From Gallaecimonas mangrovi (GTDB lineage Bacteria; Pseudomonadota; Gammaproteobacteria; Enterobacterales; Gallaecimonadaceae), in NCBI RefSeq assembly GCF_003367375.1, contig NZ_CP031416.1, positions 2,921,501 through 2,985,500 on the forward strand: a stretch of 64,000 nt of DNA. Reading direction: 5' to 3'. This document shows, piece after piece, positions 60,928 to 64,000 of this stretch. Position numbers and translations under genes: made by a program. The notes beneath the pieces were generated by a model. The model saw only the letters and a list, made by a program, of their open reading frames with translations. It was not told the DNA's origin and searched no databases. Each line of letters starts with the position of its first letter. Positions within the stretch are counted from its first letter, which is position 1.

Positions 60928-61747
60928 TCCTGGGCGATAGCGAACACAGGCCCAGCGACAATAAGCGGTTGGCCATTGCTTGCTCTGTCACCCCGAAAGT
61001 CGTGGCAAGTGGCGTAAAATCCTGGCCGTTAAATGACGCGTTTTTTGCCAGCAAAATGGCTAATTCGCGGCTATTTTTTAGCTCACAACCGAATAGGCTC
61101 TGCGCCGTAGCCGCAGTAGGTAGCCAGCAATTTTCTGTCCCGTAATACTCAAAAAAACGCCTTCTAACCAGTTTTTGCGGCATGAGAAAATAGCCGGCTA
61201 AAAGGTTGGCTTCCTGTTCTTGGCCATCAAAAAGCATGCTGCCATCAAACGAGCGGTCTTGATGCACCCTCGCCATGTCATGCAGCAATACATGCCCAAG
61301 CTGGTGGGCCAAAGTGAACTTTTGCGCCTTAGCTGAAAACGCCCTTGAGAGCTTCACGCATTGCTGTGGTGTATTCAGTTCGGCCGCAATTTCCAGTAGC
61401 AAGCCATCTCGCTGAAATTGGCCAAGGGCGTCGCTGAATTCACAGCGATAACCAAGGGCCCGCAGCGCCATTTCCGGGTCAAGAATATGTAAAGGGTCGT
61501 TGATACCTGGGTCGGTAAAAAGCCAGCCGCGCTGCATCCACAGATCGCGCTGCAGACGAATGGCAATCTGCTCAATATCGAAAGGGGTGTAGCTTGCTTG
61601 CTTAGGCTGACCACAGCGCAGATCGGCCGCATCGATATAAAGACTTTCATCCAAGGTGTCAGTCAGGTCTTTGTCGGTAAAAAAGGCATAGGGATTACCC
61701 AAAAAGGATTTCACCTCGTTCACCCGTTGCCGCAATGATTTCCCCAT
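60920..61747 (-). CDS. ImmA/IrrE-type protein with altered HExxH motif
   Basis: The 275-residue product has an ImmA/IrrE (DUF955) domain at about residues 110-225. The zinc motif reads HQLGH (His148, His152), followed by LLHD and the third-ligand helix EQEANLLAGYFLMP. The usual motif is HExxH, so the catalytic glutamate is Gln149. Residues 1-110 (DAADLRCGQPKQ, FDIEQIAIRLQRDLWMQRGW) match no family I know. It may be a sensor or binding protein rather than a protease, or use a different base. Three repeated 12-mers lie 44-97 bases upstream. It has no adjacent XRE repressor, the usual ImmA partner. Confidence 0.7.
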   Translation of the reverse strand: MGKSLRQRVNEVKSFLGNPYAFFTDKDLTDTLDESLYIDAADLRCGQPKQASYTPFDIEQIAIRLQRDLWMQRGWLFTDPGINDPLHILDPEMALRALGYRCEFSDALGQFQRDGLLLEIAAELNTPQQCVKLSRAFSAKAQKFTLAHQLGHVLLHDMARVHQDRSFDGSMLFDGQEQEANLLAGYFLMPQKLVRRRFFEYYGTENCWLPTAATAQSLFGCELKNSRELAILLAKNASFNGQDFTPLATTFGVTEQAMANRLLSLGLCSLSPRTN

Positions 61748-61790
61748 CGGCTTCCCCTCATGTAGCTAAAAGCGATAGAGCGAAAGTATA

Positions 61791-61844
61791 GACAAGGGTG
61801 ACAAGGGTCACCGCTTGCATCGGCAAACCAGCGACAATGGTCAC
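61791..61844. repeat. Three copies of GACAAKGGTSAC upstream of the ImmA-like gene
   Basis: Copies lie at 61791-61802 (GACAAGGGTGAC), 61800-61811 (GACAAGGGTCAC, overlapping the first) and 61833-61844 (GACAATGGTCAC). The first two also form the inverted repeat GGTGAC-AAGG-GTCACC (61797-61812). Iterated sites this close to a start usually bind a regulator. Its identity is unknown. Confidence 0.55.
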
Positions 61845-62102
61845 AATGCAAAACCGTGCCAAAAGCGCCAATTTAGCGCTATCTCAATGTTTTCTTTTAC
61901 CTTTAACCCAAATTTAAAGTTAAGCCATTAGACTGGCCCGCGGCCTGGCTTTGCCCCTTAAGGTGACGTTAATTTGCGCAGGCTATTGATGTAGCCAGCG
62001 CCAATCTACCAACAACGTCACAGCTTGATAAAAAAGCGCGGGTTAGGCAGCGGTGTTGTTACAAATTTTGTTAGCATTGGCCGCCATAAAAATGCAAAGC
62101 CC

Positions 62103-62130
62103 GGAACTTCAGCCATCATTACGGGCCTGA
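62103..62130 (+). promoter_or_regulatory. Sigma-E-type promoter upstream of uppP
   Basis: GGAACTT (62103-62109, exact consensus), 16 bases, CCTGA (62126-62130). The spacing is identical to both small-RNA promoters at 11.45-11.62 kb. UppP belongs to envelope synthesis, and I recall that bacA/uppP is counted in the E. coli sigma-E regulon. Confidence 0.6.
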
Positions 62131-62182
62131 ACTCGATAACAATTAGACGTATTGCGGGTAACACACCCGAGAGGAACATTGA

Positions 62183-63013
62183 ATGGATCTTTGGGTTGCC
62201 TTTCAGGCAATGATTTTAGGGGTTATTGAGGGGATCACAGAGTTCCTACCGATATCCAGTACTGGCCACCAAATTATCGTCGCCGATCTCATCGACTTTC
62301 GCGGTGACCGCGCCATGGCCTTTAATATTATTATTCAGCTAGGTGCCATTCTTGCGGTGGTTTGGGAATATCGCCGCACCATTACCAAAGTGGTGGTTGG
62401 CCTGCCCAGTGAGCGCCCGGCACAGCGCTTTACCGCGAACCTGCTCATTGCTTTTTTCCCAGCCGTGATTATGGGCCTGTGTTTTGCCGATATTATTCAC
62501 CACTATCTTTTTAACCCCATTACCGTTGCGACAGCCTTGGTAATTGGTGGCTTTGTTATGCTGTGGGCAGAAAAACGCCAACACACCATCACCGCCCAAA
62601 GCGTTGATAACATGACCTGGAAGCAAGCACTGCAAGTCGGCTGCGCCCAGTGTTTAGCACTTATTCCCGGCACTTCTCGCTCGGGCTCTACCATTATCGG
62701 CGGTCTGTTGTTTGGTTTGTCTCGTACTGCCGCCACCGAGTTTTCGTTTTTCCTTGCCATTCCAACCATGCTGGGCGCTGCGGTGTATTCCGGCTATAAA
62801 TATCGGCACCTGTTCCAGGCCAGTGATGTACCGGTCTTCGCCCTCGGGTTACTGTTCTCCTTTATCTTCGCCATGCTGGCCGTAAAAGCCCTGCTTAAAT
62901 TTATTGGCAAGCACAGCTATAGCGTTTTTGCCTGGTACCGCATCGTCTTTGGTTTGTTTATTTTGCTGACCTGGCAATTTCACTGGATTGACTGGGATAC
63001 AGCCCAGCCATAA
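62183..63013 (+). CDS. uppP: Undecaprenyl-diphosphate phosphatase
   Basis: The 276-residue polytopic BacA-type phosphatase recycles the lipid carrier for peptidoglycan and O-antigen. Signature blocks are [20 protein letters not shown] (active site Glu and Ser) and [21 protein letters not shown] (Arg). It begins ATG 62183 with GAGGAAC upstream and ends at a bidirectional terminator. Confidence 0.97.
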   Translation: MDLWVAFQAMILGVIEGITEFLPISSTGHQIIVADLIDFRGDRAMAFNIIIQLGAILAVVWEYRRTITKVVVGLPSERPAQRFTANLLIAFFPAVIMGLCFADIIHHYLFNPITVATALVIGGFVMLWAEKRQHTITAQSVDNMTWKQALQVGCAQCLALIPGTSRSGSTIIGGLLFGLSRTAATEFSFFLAIPTMLGAAVYSGYKYRHLFQASDVPVFALGLLFSFIFAMLAVKALLKFIGKHSYSVFAWYRIVFGLFILLTWQFHWIDWDTAQP

Positions 63014-63037
63014 AAAAGGGCCGTACGGCCCTTTTTT
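63012..63037. terminator. Bidirectional terminator between uppP and the chemotaxis receptor
   Basis: AAAAAAGGGCCGT pairs perfectly with ACGGCCCTTTTTT. It lies between two convergent genes. Confidence 0.9.
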
Positions 63038-63055
63038 CTTACTACACCTTTCTTG

Positions 63056-64000
63056 CTACACCTTAAAGCGCCGCAACATCGCATTAAGGTCGGTTGCCAA
63101 CTTGGCAAGCTCTTTTGATGCCGTATTGGCCTCGCCTGCCCCCGTTGAGGTTTGATAAGACAGGTCGCGAATACTCACCAAGTTCTGGTCGACTTCCCTG
63201 GCGACTTGCGCCTGTTCTTCGGCAGCAGTGGCAATCACCAAGTTACGGTCGTTAATCGCTGAAACTGAGCTTTCAATGGTGCTAAGGGCTTCACCAGCCA
63301 TGGAGGCCTTGGTCAGCGTTTCGCCAGCGTGGTCAACACTCATTTGCAAGGCGCTAACGGTGTCTTGGGTGCCGCGCTGCACCGAACTAATCATGTTCTC
63401 AATTTCGTTAGTCGATTCAGCAGTGCGTTTGGCAAGATTACGCACCTCATCGGCCACCACCGCAAAACCCCGGCCGGCATCCCCGGCCCGCGCCGCTTCA
63501 ATGGCGGCGTTTAACGCCAACAGGTTGGTTTGTTCCGATACCGCCCGGATCACATCCAGCATTTTGCTGATATTGCCGGTTTCCTCAGCCAGGACCAGTG
63601 CTTGCTCCGAGGCATTGCGGACGTTATTCACCAAGGTCTCTAAGGAGTGCACCGCTTCATCCACTTGTTTGCGGCCACTGGCAGCCGTCTCGGTCGAACT
63701 TTTCGACTGCTCAGAGGTTTGCACGGCGTTCCCAGCCACTTCTTCAACTGCCGCGCTCATTTCAGTCACCGCAGTCACTGCCTGATCAATTTCATCATTC
63801 TGACGGGTGAGCATTTTCATCGCGTCATTGGTGATGGCGCTCATTTGCTCTGAGGCACTGGCTAACTGGGTGGCAGAGCTACCAATTTGGCCCATGGCCT
63901 GGCGCAGGTTGCTTTGCATGGTTTCAAAAGCCTTGAGCATATCTGCGGCTTCATCGTTACCTTGCACTGCAATGTGGCCGGTTAAGTCATTGTCGGCTAT
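63056..64000 (-). CDS. Methyl-accepting chemotaxis protein, C-terminal part (gene continues past the window)
   Basis: The 314 residues within the window start in the end of a HAMP domain ([24 protein letters not shown]). They contain the full signalling coiled coil, with hairpin tip [33 protein letters not shown]-type sequence and flanking methylation helices. The C-terminus ([10 protein letters not shown]) has no CheR-tethering pentapeptide. The frame is open to the window end, so the sensor domain and start lie beyond 64000. It couples an unknown stimulus to CheA/CheW. Confidence 0.95.
   Translation of the reverse strand: MADNDLTGHIAVQGNDEAADMLKAFETMQSNLRQAMGQIGSSATQLASASEQMSAITNDAMKMLTRQNDEIDQAVTAVTEMSAAVEEVAGNAVQTSEQSKSSTETAASGRKQVDEAVHSLETLVNNVRNASEQALVLAEETGNISKMLDVIRAVSEQTNLLALNAAIEAARAGDAGRGFAVVADEVRNLAKRTAESTNEIENMISSVQRGTQDTVSALQMSVDHAGETLTKASMAGEALSTIESSVSAINDRNLVIATAAEEQAQVAREVDQNLVSIRDLSYQTSTGAGEANTASKELAKLATDLNAMLRRFKV

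Larger units (their letters stand above)
61748..62182. promoter_or_regulatory. Divergent intergenic region between the ImmA-like gene and uppP
   Basis: This 435-base gap has no credible gene. It holds three repeated 12-mers near the ImmA-like gene, a hairpin AGCGC/GCGCT near 61864-61881 and a sigma-E-like promoter before uppP. The middle (about 61890-62090) shows nothing I can name. Confidence 0.5.

Noticed and set aside
62025-62213. 62-codon plus-strand frame upstream of uppP
   Set aside because: It overlaps the uppP start and the sigma-E-like promoter, has low-complexity composition and matches no family.

Overview
The window is chromosomal DNA from a free-living gammaproteobacterium of moderately high GC. 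Three conserved blocks support this: rpsP-rimM-trmD-rplS beside ffh and ypjD/corB; recA-recX-alaS-lysC-csrA-tRNA-Ser-tRNA-Arg; and barA/rlmD-relA-mazG-pyrG-eno-ftsB-ispD-ispF-truD-surE-pcm-yqaA-nlpD-rpoS. The arrangement recalls the Aeromonas/Shewanella/Gallaecimonas side of the class. Gallaecimonas is my best guess, from memory and with low confidence. I see no prophage, insertion sequence, rRNA operon or CRISPR array.

Layout. 1-3.5 kb: an FAD amino-acid dehydrogenase (cut by the left edge), a GntR/FCD regulator and an NhaC-type antiporter, with GTATAC-type motifs in all three upstream regions. 3.6-11.4 kb: a secreted hydrolase, the S16/L19 operon, ffh, ypjD, corB and a lytic transglycosylase lipoprotein. 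11.4-11.7 kb: two related tandem small-RNA candidates, each with a sigma-E-like promoter and its own terminator. 11.7-16.2 kb: a trans-sulfuration enzyme, gshA, a GltP symporter and a 57-residue membrane protein. 16.2-25.7 kb: four tRNAs, csrA, lysC, alaS, a frameshifted recX, recA with a LexA box, pncC and mutS. 25.8-42.6 kb: a large polyamine-catabolism island. 42.8-58.1 kb: the rpoS-to-rlmD housekeeping run, all on the minus strand. 58.2-64 kb: barA, an ImmA/IrrE-like protein, uppP and the C-terminal part of a chemotaxis receptor cut by the right edge.

The polyamine island would import putrescine with PotFGHI. It would degrade putrescine by the gamma-glutamyl route (two PuuA-type ligases, three PuuB-type oxidases, PuuC aldehyde dehydrogenase, a class I amidotransferase in place of a normal PuuD, PuuR repressor) and by direct transamination (SpuC-type aminotransferase). 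A second class III aminotransferase could handle beta-alanine or GABA. As written, the binding-protein gene potF carries two single-base frameshifts and recX carries one. Each is explained by a missing C, so sequencing error must be excluded before calling them pseudogenes.

The observations I consider most likely to be new are the tandem sigma-E-type small RNAs, a matching promoter upstream of uppP with identical spacing, the ImmA-like protein with HQLGH in place of HExxH beneath three repeated 12-mers, and several inverted-repeat operator candidates in the polyamine island.
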